A stretch of 57,027 nucleotides of DNA from an uncultured Christensenellaceae bacterium (GTDB lineage Bacteria; Bacillota; Clostridia; Christensenellales; UBA3700), in NCBI GenBank assembly GCA_944383895.1, contig CALWRH010000012.1, positions 1 through 57,027 on the forward strand, given 5' to 3'. The number at the start of each line of letters is the position of its first letter. Positions within the stretch are counted from its first letter, which is position 1. The position numbers were made by a program, and so were the translations under genes. Shown piece by piece: positions 29,993 to 39,036 of the stretch. The notes beneath the pieces are model-generated. The model ran no database searches, was not told the origin of the DNA, and worked only from the letters and a program-made list of their open reading frames with translations.

Positions 29993-32008
29993 ATGTTTGA
30001 ACTACACAGTAAATTTCAGCCCTGCGGAGATCAGCCGCAGGCAATAGACAAGCTTGTCGAAGGTATCAACGACGGTTTGAGAACACAGGTCTTGCTTGGC
30101 GTAACGGGCAGCGGCAAGACTTTTACTATGGCAAACGTTATAAAGCGGCTCAACCGTCCCGCTCTAGTAATCGCTCACAACAAGACGCTTGCCGCCCAGC
30201 TCTGCAATGAGTTCAGAGAGTTTTTCCCTAACAACAGAGTAGAATACTTCGTATCGTATTACGACTATTATCAGCCTGAGGCTTATATCCCGAGGACGGA
30301 TACTTATATAGAAAAAGATCTGTCCATAAACGACGAGATAGACAAGCTGCGCCACTCGGCTACGGGTGCGCTTTGCGAGAGCAGAGACGTTATCGTAGTG
30401 GCGTCGGTGTCGTGCATATACGGTCTCGGCGCGCCTCTCGAATATTACAGCATGGCTATTTCTCTGCGCCCGGGTATGACGATAGACAGAGAAGAGCTCA
30501 TTGACAGACTTGTCGAGATACAGTATAAAAGGAGCGACGTAGAGTTCGAACGCGCGACGTTCAGAGTGCGCGGAGACGTCGTCGAAGTGTTTCCCGTAGA
30601 CAGCTCCGAGATCGCCGTGAGGATAGAATTCTGGGGCGACGAAATAGAAAAAATCGTTCAGTTCGAGCCGCTTACCGCTCATCCGATATGCGAGCTCAAG
30701 CATATCAATCTTTTCCCCGCGAGCCATTACGTCGTACAGAAAGAAAAAAGAGAGCAGAGCTTAAAGCAGATCTCTCTCGACATGATAGACCGCGTGGAAG
30801 AATTCAAGCGCAACAACAAACTGCTCGAAGCGCAGAGATTGCAGGAACGCGTCAGCTATGACGTAGAGATGATAAGAGAGATGGGCTATTGCAGCGGCAT
30901 AGAGAACTATTCGCGCTATTTTGACGGCAGACAGCCGGGTCAGCCTCCTTATACGCTGCTCGACTTCTTCCCGAAGGATTTCGTATTGTTCGTGGACGAA
31001 AGCCATATGACTCTGCCGCAGATACGCGCTATGTATAACGGCGACCGTTCGAGAAAGACAAATCTCGTAGAATACGGTTTCAGATTGCCGTCGGCATACG
31101 ACAACAGACCGTTGACTTTTCAGGAGTTTGACGAAAGAGTGGGGCAGATGATATGCGTGTCCGCGACCCCCGCGCCTTACGAACTCGGAGAGGCGGGACA
31201 AGTCGTAGAGCAACTCATAAGACCTACGGGACTTCTCGATCCCGAAGTGGAGATAAGACCTATCGCGGGACAGATAGACGACCTCGTGTCAGAAATAAAT
31301 ATTCAGATCGGCAAAAAAGGCAGAGTGCTCGTCACTACGCTTACCAAGAAGATGGCAGAAAGTCTTACCGAATATTTGACCGAGCAGCACATAAAAGTCA
31401 GGTATATGCACTCCGACGTCGATACGCTGGAACGCATTGAAATCATCACGGGCTTGAGAAAAGGCGATTTCGACGTGCTTGTCGGCATCAACCTTTTGAG
31501 AGAGGGTCTTGACCTTCCGGAAGTAAGACTCGTAGCGATTCTCGACGCAGACAAAGAAGGCTTTTTGAGGAGCGAAACCGCACTTATACAGACGATAGGC
31601 AGAGCGGCGAGAAACAGCGAGGCAAAAGTCATCATGTATGCGGACAATATCACGGGCAGCATGCAACGCGCGATAGACGAAACAAACCGCCGCCGCGAAA
31701 AGCAACAGGCTTACAATAAAGAGCACAACATCACGCCGCGCACCATAGTAAAAGAGATCAACAATACGCTCGAGATCACCAAGAAACTCGAAGAAAAAGA
31801 GCAGGCGACTCAGGCGGATCTGTACAAAGAACTCGAGAGGATAAATTCCGCCATGAAGATAGCGGCGACAAACCTCGACTTCGAGCTCGCCATAAAATAC
31901 CGCGAACAGATCACGGCGTTGAAAGACAGGATCGCAAAGGCTGTTAAAGAGGAAAATAAGAGTAAAAAGGAAGAGAGCAGCGGCTCTCACGGCAGAAAGA
32001 GGCGATAA
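29993..32008 (+). CDS. uvrB: Excinuclease ABC subunit B
   Basis: Damage-verification helicase of nucleotide excision repair, 671 residues. Walker A GVTGSGKT lies near residue 40, and the beta-hairpin region ([21 protein letters not shown]) near 90. The DEAD-like box shows as FVDESH, with YGFRLPSA downstream. Helicase motif VI lies in QTIGRAARN, and a C-terminal UVR motif (about 625-660) binds UvrC. Length is standard. It starts one base after the preceding stop. Confidence 0.98.
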   Translation: MFELHSKFQPCGDQPQAIDKLVEGINDGLRTQVLLGVTGSGKTFTMANVIKRLNRPALVIAHNKTLAAQLCNEFREFFPNNRVEYFVSYYDYYQPEAYIPRTDTYIEKDLSINDEIDKLRHSATGALCESRDVIVVASVSCIYGLGAPLEYYSMAISLRPGMTIDREELIDRLVEIQYKRSDVEFERATFRVRGDVVEVFPVDSSEIAVRIEFWGDEIEKIVQFEPLTAHPICELKHINLFPASHYVVQKEKREQSLKQISLDMIDRVEEFKRNNKLLEAQRLQERVSYDVEMIREMGYCSGIENYSRYFDGRQPGQPPYTLLDFFPKDFVLFVDESHMTLPQIRAMYNGDRSRKTNLVEYGFRLPSAYDNRPLTFQEFDERVGQMICVSATPAPYELGEAGQVVEQLIRPTGLLDPEVEIRPIAGQIDDLVSEINIQIGKKGRVLVTTLTKKMAESLTEYLTEQHIKVRYMHSDVDTLERIEIITGLRKGDFDVLVGINLLREGLDLPEVRLVAILDADKEGFLRSETALIQTIGRAARNSEAKVIMYADNITGSMQRAIDETNRRREKQQAYNKEHNITPRTIVKEINNTLEITKKLEEKEQATQADLYKELERINSAMKIAATNLDFELAIKYREQITALKDRIAKAVKEENKSKKEESSGSHGRKRR

Positions 32009-32009
32009 A

Positions 32010-34832
32010 ATGAGAGATGACATATTCGTAAAAGGCGCAAAGGTGCACAACCTCAAGAATATTGACGTTACGATACCGAGGAACAAGCTCGTAGTCTTTA
32101 CGGGACTGAGCGGCTCGGGCAAATCTTCGCTTGCTTTCGATACGATATTCGCAGAAGGTCAGCGCAGATATATGGAAAGCCTTTCGTCATACGCAAGGCA
32201 ATTTCTCGGGCAGATGGACAAGCCCGACGTGGAGCGAATAGACGGGCTTTCTCCCGCAATATCCATAGACCAGAAGACGACGTCCAACAATCCGCGTTCC
32301 ACCGTGGGTACGGTTACCGAAATATACGATTATCTTCGTCTTCTGTACGCGAGAATAGGCGTAGTGCACTGTCCTAAATGCGGCAAGAAGATAGAGCAGC
32401 AGTCGGTAGATCAGATAGCCGACAAAGTCATGCTTGCCCCGCAGGGCGCAAAGCTGCGCGTCATAGCGCCTGTCGTGAGAGGAAGAAAAGGAGAGTTTTC
32501 AAAACAGCTCGAACAGCTCAAAAAGAGCGGATATATGCGCGTTATCGTGGACGGCAGCGACTATACGCTCGACGAAGAGATAAATCTCGAAAAGAATATC
32601 AAGCACGAGATAGGCGTCGTTGTGGACAGACTCGTTATGAAAGAAGATCTCGCACGCCGTCTTACGGACAGCTTAGAGGCTGCGCTCAAACTCGCGGGAG
32701 GACTCGTAGAAGTCGAAACAGACGGCAAAAAAGTGCTGTATTCTACATTGTATGCCTGCCCCGATTGCGATATAAGCATAGAAGAACTGACGCCGAGGCT
32801 GTTCAGTTTCAACAGCCCGTTCGGCGCGTGCCCGAAGTGTTCGGGACTCGGCTTTACGTCGAAGATAGACCCGGTAAAAGTAATAAAGGGCGACAAATCG
32901 GTCAACGAAGGTGCGCTCGACGCGTCGGGTTGGTATATCATGGACTCGTGCAAAGTCAATAAACAGGCACTTCAGTCGCTTGCTAAAAAGTACGGTTTCA
33001 GTCTGAACACTCCTTATAAGGATCTGCCCGAAAATATTAAGCAGATACTTCTTTACGGTGACGGCTCGGATATAGAAGTGACCTATGACAGCGCGACTTT
33101 CCACGGAGTATTCAAGAGAAAATTCGAAGGCGTTATAAATAATCTGCAGAGAAGGTACAACGAAACTTCTTCGGTAAACGTAAAGGCGGATCTCGAGAGA
33201 TACATGACTCAGGTCCCTTGCGACGTATGTCACGGCAAGAGGCTGAAAAAAGAGGCTCTCGCGGTTACGGTGGGAGATATAAATATATCGCAACTTTGCG
33301 ATATGTCGATAGACAAGGCTCTCGAATTCTTTGCGGATCTAAGGCTTTCTCAAAAGGACGCGACTATCGCAAATCAGATACTCAAAGAGATAAACGCAAG
33401 GCTGAACTTCCTTAAAAACGTAGGACTAGGCTATCTCATGCTTTCGCGTTCGGCAGGTACGCTGTCGGGCGGCGAAGCTCAGCGCATAAGGCTTGCGACG
33501 CAGATAGGCAGTGGACTTATGGGCGTTTTGTATATCCTCGACGAGCCGAGCATCGGACTGCATCAGCGCGACAATACCAAACTTCTGGATACACTCACAA
33601 GACTGCGCGATCTCGGCAATACACTCATCGTCGTCGAGCACGATGAAGAAACTATGGAAAAAGCCGACTACATCGTGGATATCGGACCGGGTGCGGGCGT
33701 GCACGGAGGAGAGGTGGTCGTATGCGGTACTCCCGACGAAGTCAAGGCCTGCGAGAAGTCGATAACGGGCGCGTACCTTTCGGGCAGAGAGAAAATCGAA
33801 GTGCCTGCAGTAAGATGCGCTGGAAACGGCAAGAGCATAGTTATCAAAGGCGCGAGAAAGAACAATCTCAAGGGAATAGACGTTACGTTGCCTCTCGGTA
33901 AGTTTGTCGCCATAACGGGCGTGTCGGGCAGCGGAAAGAGCAGTCTTATCAACGAAATTCTTTACCCCGTGCTCGCCAGCAGACTTAACGGCGCGAGAGA
34001 AACGTATTCGGATTGCGACGGTATAGAAGGCGTTGAAAACCTTGACAAGGTCATACAGATAGACCAGAGCCCGATAGGCAGGACGCCGAGATCCAACCCC
34101 GCAACGTATACGGGAGTGTTTACCAACATAAGAGAACTGTTTGCCAAGACTCCCGAGGCGCAGGCGAGAGGTTACAAGTCGGGCAGATTCAGTTTCAACG
34201 TCAGCGGCGGAAGATGCGAAAACTGTCAGGGCGACGGAATAATAAAGATAGAAATGCATTTCTTGTCGGACGTATACGTTCCTTGCGAAGTCTGCGGAGG
34301 CAAGAGATACAATCGCGAAACTCTCCAGGTCAAGTATAAAGGTAAAAGCATATACGACGTACTCGAAATGACTGTCGGCGAGGCATGCGAATTCTTCAGG
34401 AACATACCGCAGATATACAACAAGATAAAGACTCTCGACGACGTAGGGCTCTCGTATATCAAACTAGGTCAGCCCGCGACCACTCTGTCGGGCGGAGAGG
34501 CGCAGAGAGTCAAGCTGGCTACGGAACTTTCCAAGCGCAGTACGGGCAAGACGATATATATTCTCGACGAGCCTACAACGGGACTGCATACCGCAGACGT
34601 CAAAAAGCTTATCTCTATTCTCAAGAGGTTTGTAGACGGCGGCAACACCGTAGTCGTGATAGAGCACAATCTCGACGTGATAAAAGTCGCTGATCACATA
34701 ATCGACCTCGGTCCCGAGGGAGGCGACGCAGGCGGCAGAATAATCGCGGAGGGAACGCCTGAAGAAGTAGCCGAAAATCCGAAGAGCTATACGGGACAGT
34801 ATCTAAGACCGAAACTCGGATTAAAGGGATAA
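32010..34832 (+). CDS. uvrA: Excinuclease ABC subunit A
   Basis: DNA damage sensor, 940 residues, with two ABC ATPase modules. Walker A motifs are [10 protein letters not shown] (about 31) and [10 protein letters not shown] (about 638). Zinc fingers appear as CPDC...CPKC in the first half and as CENC...CEVC in the second. ABC signatures LSGGEAQR occur in both halves (near 490 and 830), each followed by LDEPS/LDEPT. It is a single, intact, full-length gene starting two bases after uvrB. Confidence 0.99.
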   Translation: MRDDIFVKGAKVHNLKNIDVTIPRNKLVVFTGLSGSGKSSLAFDTIFAEGQRRYMESLSSYARQFLGQMDKPDVERIDGLSPAISIDQKTTSNNPRSTVGTVTEIYDYLRLLYARIGVVHCPKCGKKIEQQSVDQIADKVMLAPQGAKLRVIAPVVRGRKGEFSKQLEQLKKSGYMRVIVDGSDYTLDEEINLEKNIKHEIGVVVDRLVMKEDLARRLTDSLEAALKLAGGLVEVETDGKKVLYSTLYACPDCDISIEELTPRLFSFNSPFGACPKCSGLGFTSKIDPVKVIKGDKSVNEGALDASGWYIMDSCKVNKQALQSLAKKYGFSLNTPYKDLPENIKQILLYGDGSDIEVTYDSATFHGVFKRKFEGVINNLQRRYNETSSVNVKADLERYMTQVPCDVCHGKRLKKEALAVTVGDINISQLCDMSIDKALEFFADLRLSQKDATIANQILKEINARLNFLKNVGLGYLMLSRSAGTLSGGEAQRIRLATQIGSGLMGVLYILDEPSIGLHQRDNTKLLDTLTRLRDLGNTLIVVEHDEETMEKADYIVDIGPGAGVHGGEVVVCGTPDEVKACEKSITGAYLSGREKIEVPAVRCAGNGKSIVIKGARKNNLKGIDVTLPLGKFVAITGVSGSGKSSLINEILYPVLASRLNGARETYSDCDGIEGVENLDKVIQIDQSPIGRTPRSNPATYTGVFTNIRELFAKTPEAQARGYKSGRFSFNVSGGRCENCQGDGIIKIEMHFLSDVYVPCEVCGGKRYNRETLQVKYKGKSIYDVLEMTVGEACEFFRNIPQIYNKIKTLDDVGLSYIKLGQPATTLSGGEAQRVKLATELSKRSTGKTIYILDEPTTGLHTADVKKLISILKRFVDGGNTVVVIEHNLDVIKVADHIIDLGPEGGDAGGRIIAEGTPEEVAENPKSYTGQYLRPKLGLKG

Positions 34833-34846
34833 AAGACAATAAAAAT

Positions 34847-34870
34847 GCCGACAAAAAGTCGGCTTTTTTG
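34847..34870. terminator. Terminator of the hom-uvrBA operon
   Basis: GCCGAC (34847-34852) and GTCGGC (34858-34863) with an AAAAA loop and a TTTTTT tail. An A run upstream gives some function on the minus strand for the convergent gene. Confidence 0.9.
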
Positions 34871-34897
34871 TTTGCAATTTATATGACGTACCTGTTT

Positions 34898-35278
34898 TTA
34901 CAGTACGTTTTTCCATTTGTACGCAAGCAGATTTTTAGAGTTTTCCGCCATTGCCATAATGACTTCGCAACGTGTTATCGAGTCATCGTACATTTCGGCG
35001 ATCTGCGAGCCTTTGAGCTCTCCTATCTCTTTGGCAATGTCTTTTATGTCTGTGTTAGGGCAGGCGAATTCAAGTAGATCGCGCTCTTTGCGCCAATCAT
35101 TTTCGACATGCTCCGTCTTTTGCATTGCGCCTTCGTAATCACCTTGTAAAAGAAGACGTTGTATGTCCGCACAATCTTCGTAAAGATCGTCAAAAGACTT
35201 TCTGATAAACACCTGTTCCGAAATTCCCAAAGAAACGATCACGACGAAAAGCACAATTGCCAATATTATTTTATACAT
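34898..35278 (-). CDS. DUF4363-family protein
   Basis: About 126 residues. One N-terminal membrane helix (about 5-22) precedes an extracytoplasmic helical region with the pattern QGDYEGAMQKTEHVENDW and a later acidic, helical part. This matches the DUF4363 family, unknown in function and often encoded next to DUF421 proteins in Firmicutes, as here. I chose ATG 35278 because AAGGAG (complement of 35286-35291) lies 7 nt upstream; the longer frame would begin with TTG at 35284. It overlaps the upstream YetF-like gene. Confidence 0.85.
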   Translation of the reverse strand: MYKIILAIVLFVVIVSLGISEQVFIRKSFDDLYEDCADIQRLLLQGDYEGAMQKTEHVENDWRKERDLLEFACPNTDIKDIAKEIGELKGSQIAEMYDDSITRCEVIMAMAENSKNLLAYKWKNVL

Positions 35279-35954
35279 TTTCAAACTCCTTTACGCTGCC
35301 TGTTTCGCAAGTGGATTTTATCGGTTGCAGATAATAATCTCCGCCGCTTTCCGCCATAAGGAGCAGTACGTCTTTTGTTCTCAGTCCCTTGCGGTTCAGA
35401 AATGACATGACGGCATTTTGTGACAGTTCGGCTTTTTTGATGTTGTTGCTCATTGTTTTACCTTCGCATATAAGAGTGTACGGCAGTTTGTTTCTTTGTC
35501 CGTTCTCCTGCTGTTGTTTCTGTACGATAGAAATGTCGCCGTTTGTTTCCGCTATCGCGTATTGCACCTCGGCGGGGGAGAAACAGCCGTTGCCGCGCAG
35601 AGCCTCCATAAGATCGCTTATCGTCATGTCGAGAGTGCTTATCGCCTTGTAATCTATCCCTTTAGGGGTTATAACTATCACAGGTTTGCCGTTTACGAGA
35701 TTGCGTATCCTGAGAGAGTGTTTTACCGCCTTTGTAAATATGAATTCTATTATGAACAAGGTAAAAATCGGCACAAGCCCGTACAGTACGGGCACCTGGG
35801 TGTCCGACATCGGGATACATGCGAGTTCTGCGACGATTAGAGTTATCGCAAACTCGAAAGGCTGCAGCTCCCCGAGCTGTTTTTTGCCCATAAGCCTCAT
35901 TGCTATAAGCAGAAAAACGTATATTATGATCGCGCGAGTAAAAACAGTAAGCAT
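35271..35954 (-). CDS. YetF/DUF421-family membrane protein
   Basis: About 228 residues from ATG 35954. Three membrane helices (about 5-85) contain the family landmarks RLMGKKQLGELQPFEFAITL. The cytoplasmic C-terminal domain includes NGKPVIVITPKGIDY and the DLMEALRGNG stretch of the YetF domain. B. subtilis relatives are linked to the spore/envelope, but function is not settled. The longer frame to 36062 lacks similarity in its first 36 residues and overlaps the promoter region, so I prefer 35954. The gene is followed by its usual DUF4363 partner. Confidence 0.88.
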   Translation of the reverse strand: MLTVFTRAIIIYVFLLIAMRLMGKKQLGELQPFEFAITLIVAELACIPMSDTQVPVLYGLVPIFTLFIIEFIFTKAVKHSLRIRNLVNGKPVIVITPKGIDYKAISTLDMTISDLMEALRGNGCFSPAEVQYAIAETNGDISIVQKQQQENGQRNKLPYTLICEGKTMSNNIKKAELSQNAVMSFLNRKGLRTKDVLLLMAESGGDYYLQPIKSTCETGSVKEFENV

Positions 35955-35979
35955 ACTTTTAGTCTGCGAAAGAGTATGA

Positions 35980-36009
35980 ATTTTATGCCGTAACCGTCTT
36001 TTAATGCAA
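35980..36009 (-). promoter_or_regulatory. Possible promoter of the yetF-like gene
   Basis: On the minus strand TTGCAT (complement of 36004-36009), an 18-nt spacer and TAAAAT (complement of 35980-35985). Confidence 0.45.
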
Positions 36010-36055
36010 AAAAACAGTTGAAAACAATGGTTTTTTATAAACTGCATCAAAAAAG

Positions 36056-36084
36056 ATGACATTGTCAGGCAATGATGTTATAAT
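36056..36084 (+). promoter_or_regulatory. Promoter of the THF riboswitch-folT unit
   Basis: ATGACA (36056-36061), a 17-nt spacer and a perfect TATAAT (36079-36084). The riboswitch begins only a few bases after the -10 box. Confidence 0.7.
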
Positions 36085-36088
36085 GCAG

Positions 36089-36183
36089 ACAGCAGAGTAA
36101 ATACAACGCGTTAAGTGTTGAAGGATGGGATGTCGCCTTCAAACGAAAAGCGAAAGCTTGCGGTGTTGTATTGCGTCCGCTGT
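36089..36183 (+). ncRNA. THF (tetrahydrofolate) riboswitch
   Basis: Conserved blocks of the THF-I aptamer are present in order: AGAGTA after the P1 5' strand, CGCGTTAAGTG, GGATGGGATGTCG, GCGAAAGC and the 3' block GCGTCCGCTGT. P1 pairs ACAGC (36089-36093) with GCTGT (36179-36183). The helix AATACAA/TTGTATT and the hairpin TTGAAGG/CCTTCAA are complete. It binds reduced folates and controls the folate transporter S component directly downstream. ACAGCAGAG (36089-36097) is also perfectly complementary to CTCTGCTGT (36218-36226), a likely element of the expression platform. Confidence 0.94.
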
Positions 36184-36253
36184 AAAATGTTATTATTATA
36201 AAATTTTATTGCAACGGCTCTGCTGTATCACTATTTTCAAGGAGGACTGCGCT

Positions 36254-36991
36254 ATGAGAAGCAGGACACAAAAAATAGCTGATATGGCAATTTTTATCGC
36301 CCTCGGTGTGGTGTTAAATCTTTGTTCATTTCAGTCGTTCGGCACTTATCTCGGCAGGATAAGTCTAGTCTATTTGTTTTGTTACCTTTCGGGATTTATT
36401 CTCGGTCCGTGGCAAGGATTCGTCGTTGCGTTTGTCGCCGATCTTATACCGGGTATATTTTTCCCGACGGGACCGTATTCGATAATGATTTCCGTCAGCA
36501 ATGCGACTATGGCGCTTATTGCGGGATGTTTCGGCAGATACACCCATTGGAAAGTCGTTTGGAAACTTATCGCGACCGCACTCACGTCTTTCGCCGTCTG
36601 TACGCTTACGCTTACCGTAATAGGCGAGGTCAACAGCGTGCTGATAATACCTGTTGGAGAATACGAGGCTGCGAGCCTTTACAGCATGTATCCGTACACG
36701 CTCGCCAAAGTTATAATCGGTAAAGGCTGGGGAGTCAGTGAGCCGTATTTTCAGATGCTGCTCGCAAAGGCTATACAGCAACCGCTCTGGATCGTACTCA
36801 ACTCTCTCGTTACCTACGTCATATATTCGAGGCTTCAGCCGTTGCTCAGACGCGGAGGATATATCGCCAAGGACGAGCAGAAGAATATGTACGGCAATTA
36901 CCGTTCACGCTACGACGGCGTAGTTATAGCCGGTATGCCCGCAGACGGCAACGCTCCGTCTAAATACGACGGCGTCGTACTCGGGAAATAA
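36254..36991 (+). CDS. folT: Folate ECF transporter S component
   Basis: About 245 residues from ATG 36254, preceded by AGGAGG (36240-36245). About six membrane helices occupy residues 8-185, with loops FQSFGTYLGRISLVYL and PYSIMISV typical of FolT-type S components. The THF riboswitch upstream makes folate the probable substrate. Unusual for the family is a soluble C-terminal tail of about 45 residues with two copies of a YDGVV motif (YRSRYDGVVIAG, PSKYDGVVLGK). The ATPase and EcfT parts are not in this window. Confidence 0.92.
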   Translation: MRSRTQKIADMAIFIALGVVLNLCSFQSFGTYLGRISLVYLFCYLSGFILGPWQGFVVAFVADLIPGIFFPTGPYSIMISVSNATMALIAGCFGRYTHWKVVWKLIATALTSFAVCTLTLTVIGEVNSVLIIPVGEYEAASLYSMYPYTLAKVIIGKGWGVSEPYFQMLLAKAIQQPLWIVLNSLVTYVIYSRLQPLLRRGGYIAKDEQKNMYGNYRSRYDGVVIAGMPADGNAPSKYDGVVLGK

Positions 36992-37010
36992 ATTAAAAAG
37001 CATATATTGC

Positions 37011-37046
37011 AAAAGCCGATCGGGACATCTCCCCGATTGGCTTTTT
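37011..37046. terminator. Bidirectional terminator after folT
   Basis: AAAAGCCGATCGGG (37011-37024) pairs with CCCGATTGGCTTTT (37032-37045), with A and T runs flanking both sides. Confidence 0.88.
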
Positions 37047-37074
37047 GTATGTGTTACGTTTGAAGATAACGGTT

Positions 37075-38577
37075 CTATTTATGTTTTTTAGAAGATAGAA
37101 ACGCAGTGTCTGCTTTTGTCAGAGCTCCGCTTGAGAGCAGATATACGGGGTAACACAGCGTCAGCAGCGCGCCTACCGTAAATACTGCGACGGCACTTGA
37201 CGAAACGTCGTCGAGAAGTACGGAAAGCGGCGAGAGCGATAGCGCGGCGATGGCGCAGAAGGCGTATGAGAACAACGCGTGCAAAAGCGGTTTTTTGTCA
37301 AGTTTCACAAGCTTAGAGAGATTGAAAAGGTTTATGGCAAGAGACAGGACGTGAGAAACAATGAGTGCGACAAAATATGCGTAAATACCGATAAACCATA
37401 CAGTTGAAAAGAGTATCGCTATCAGCATTGCAAGTCCCGCGGCGTGGCTTATAAAGGTATAAGTTTCTTTTCCGAGAGAATTGAGGGCGGACACGCAAAG
37501 ACCGTTTGCACCCATAGGGAGGACCGCAATAGCCGCGACGCAGATGTATCTGCCTGTCGTTTCGTCGGCGTACAGCAGTTTGCCGAGCGCGACACCGCAT
37601 CCCGCAAACAGTGCAAAGAAAAATCCGCTGACGATACACGAGTATTTAACGGCAAGGGACAACGTCTTGCCTATACGGTCCATGTCGTTGCCTGCGTTGA
37701 GAGAGGCAAGCTCCGGTATGACGACTACGGCGAGAGAGCCCGTTATTGCCGTAGGAGCGAAGAGCAGAGGCATTACCATGCCTGTGGCTCTGCCGAGTTC
37801 TGCGGTTGCCTGTCCCGTGGTCAGACCTGCGGCTGAGCACAACAATAAAGGCAGAGAGAGCGAAATAAGCGTGGATATCATACTGCCGCTAAGGCGTGTA
37901 GCGGTAAGCGGAAGAGAACTTTTTACGATAGGTTTGTAGCCGTGAGGGCGCGACAGTTTTCCTCCGCATACGAAATAAAACACGATAAGAAGTATTACTA
38001 CTGTCACGTCGCTCGCGACCATTGCGTAGGCATAAGCCTCCTGAACGTTGATAAAGGCAAGCATACCCGAAAGCAAAATGACTGAAAAGAGTATTTTTGT
38101 TATCTCGTCTGTCAGCTCGGTCGCCGCGTAAACGCCGTAATTCCTGTTGCCCCAGAACCAGCCTCTCAGACACGAATACAATGCCGCAGTGACGAGCAAT
38201 GGCAGCATTATGTAGAATATCGGTATACATCGGCTGTCAGAAAATAACAGAGAAGACAGAGAGGGAAAAGCGACGAATACGGCGCACGCCGTCAAAGCGA
38301 AAGACAAGGACAGCACGATAGCCGCTGAAAGCAATTTCTGACTTTCTGATCTTCTGCCCAAGGCTGAATTTTCTGCTGTCATACGGGAGAGAGTAACGGG
38401 TATGCCGCTTGCGCTTACGCATACAAGGGTTGCTATCACGGAGGTGGCGATCTGATATACGCCGAGTATTTCGGCGCCGAGTGCTCTGGAAAGATATATC
38501 TTGAAGGCAAAAGACAACAGTCTTGTAACCGTTGCCGCTGCGGTTACGAGCGCAAAAGACTTGAAGATTTTTTTCAT
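37075..38577 (-). CDS. SpoVB/MurJ-like polysaccharide flippase (MOP superfamily)
   Basis: 500 residues and about 14 membrane helices. The N-terminus TRLLSFAFKIYLSRALGAEILGVYQ and the internal YSCLRGWFWGNRNY segment are typical of the SpoVB branch of the MOP exporter family. SpoVB proteins act in spore cortex formation by flipping lipid-linked precursors, and relatives (YkvU, MurJ-like) do so in vegetative walls, so the exact lipid-linked substrate is uncertain. No clear ribosome site precedes ATG 38577. The LysM gene on the other strand starts 64 nt away. Confidence 0.88.
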   Translation of the reverse strand: MKKIFKSFALVTAAATVTRLLSFAFKIYLSRALGAEILGVYQIATSVIATLVCVSASGIPVTLSRMTAENSALGRRSESQKLLSAAIVLSLSFALTACAVFVAFPSLSSLLFSDSRCIPIFYIMLPLLVTAALYSCLRGWFWGNRNYGVYAATELTDEITKILFSVILLSGMLAFINVQEAYAYAMVASDVTVVILLIVFYFVCGGKLSRPHGYKPIVKSSLPLTATRLSGSMISTLISLSLPLLLCSAAGLTTGQATAELGRATGMVMPLLFAPTAITGSLAVVVIPELASLNAGNDMDRIGKTLSLAVKYSCIVSGFFFALFAGCGVALGKLLYADETTGRYICVAAIAVLPMGANGLCVSALNSLGKETYTFISHAAGLAMLIAILFSTVWFIGIYAYFVALIVSHVLSLAINLFNLSKLVKLDKKPLLHALFSYAFCAIAALSLSPLSVLLDDVSSSAVAVFTVGALLTLCYPVYLLSSGALTKADTAFLSSKKHK

Positions 38578-38640
38578 ACTATATGATATTACGGCGGTTG
38601 CCGCAATATTTTATATTGAGAGAAAAACACGGAGGATGTT

Positions 38641-38937
38641 ATGAAAACTGTATTGCATACGGTAAAATGCGGAGAAAGCTTGGCGGATCTGGCGGCGAAA
38701 TTTCATACTACGGCTGCCGCGATCGCTGTCAGGAACAATCTTAAAGGAGAGATTTTCGAGGGGTTAAAACTGATAATAGAGGAGCAGGCGGCGTTCGGCT
38801 ATACTGTACGACCGTTCGATACTATCGATAGCATTGCGAAGAAATTCGGAGTGACGAGTGAAAGGCTGAAAACGCTGAATATGACGGATGCCGTTTTCGT
38901 CGGCCAGAGGATTTTGATTCCTTCTGAAAAAGAGTAG
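38641..38937 (+). CDS. Small protein of two LysM domains
   Basis: 98 residues made of two LysM repeats and almost nothing else: HTVKCGESLADLAAKFHTT (about 3-47) and YTVRPFDTIDSIAKKFGVT (about 53-95), the second ending in the usual GQRILIPSE. There is no signal peptide or membrane helix. LysM binds N-acetylglucosamine polymers, and in spore formers similar short proteins localise to the spore coat or cortex without secretion. GGAGG lies 5 nt before ATG 38641. It diverges from the SpoVB-like gene, consistent with a shared envelope or spore role. Confidence 0.9.
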   Translation: MKTVLHTVKCGESLADLAAKFHTTAAAIAVRNNLKGEIFEGLKLIIEEQAAFGYTVRPFDTIDSIAKKFGVTSERLKTLNMTDAVFVGQRILIPSEKE

Positions 38938-38988
38938 AATATCTTTGTGCGGCTTTACATAGCTGTATGACTTTGAATATCTGCAATG

Positions 38989-39023
38989 AAAAAGGCGGGC
39001 GTTTTTGCGCCCGCCTTTGTTTT
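38989..39023. terminator. Bidirectional terminator
   Basis: GGCGGGCG (38994-39001) pairs with CGCCCGCC (39008-39015). T-rich tails lie on both strands, serving the LysM gene and the large lipoprotein gene. Confidence 0.88.
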
Positions 39024-39036
39024 CGATCAAAGGAAA

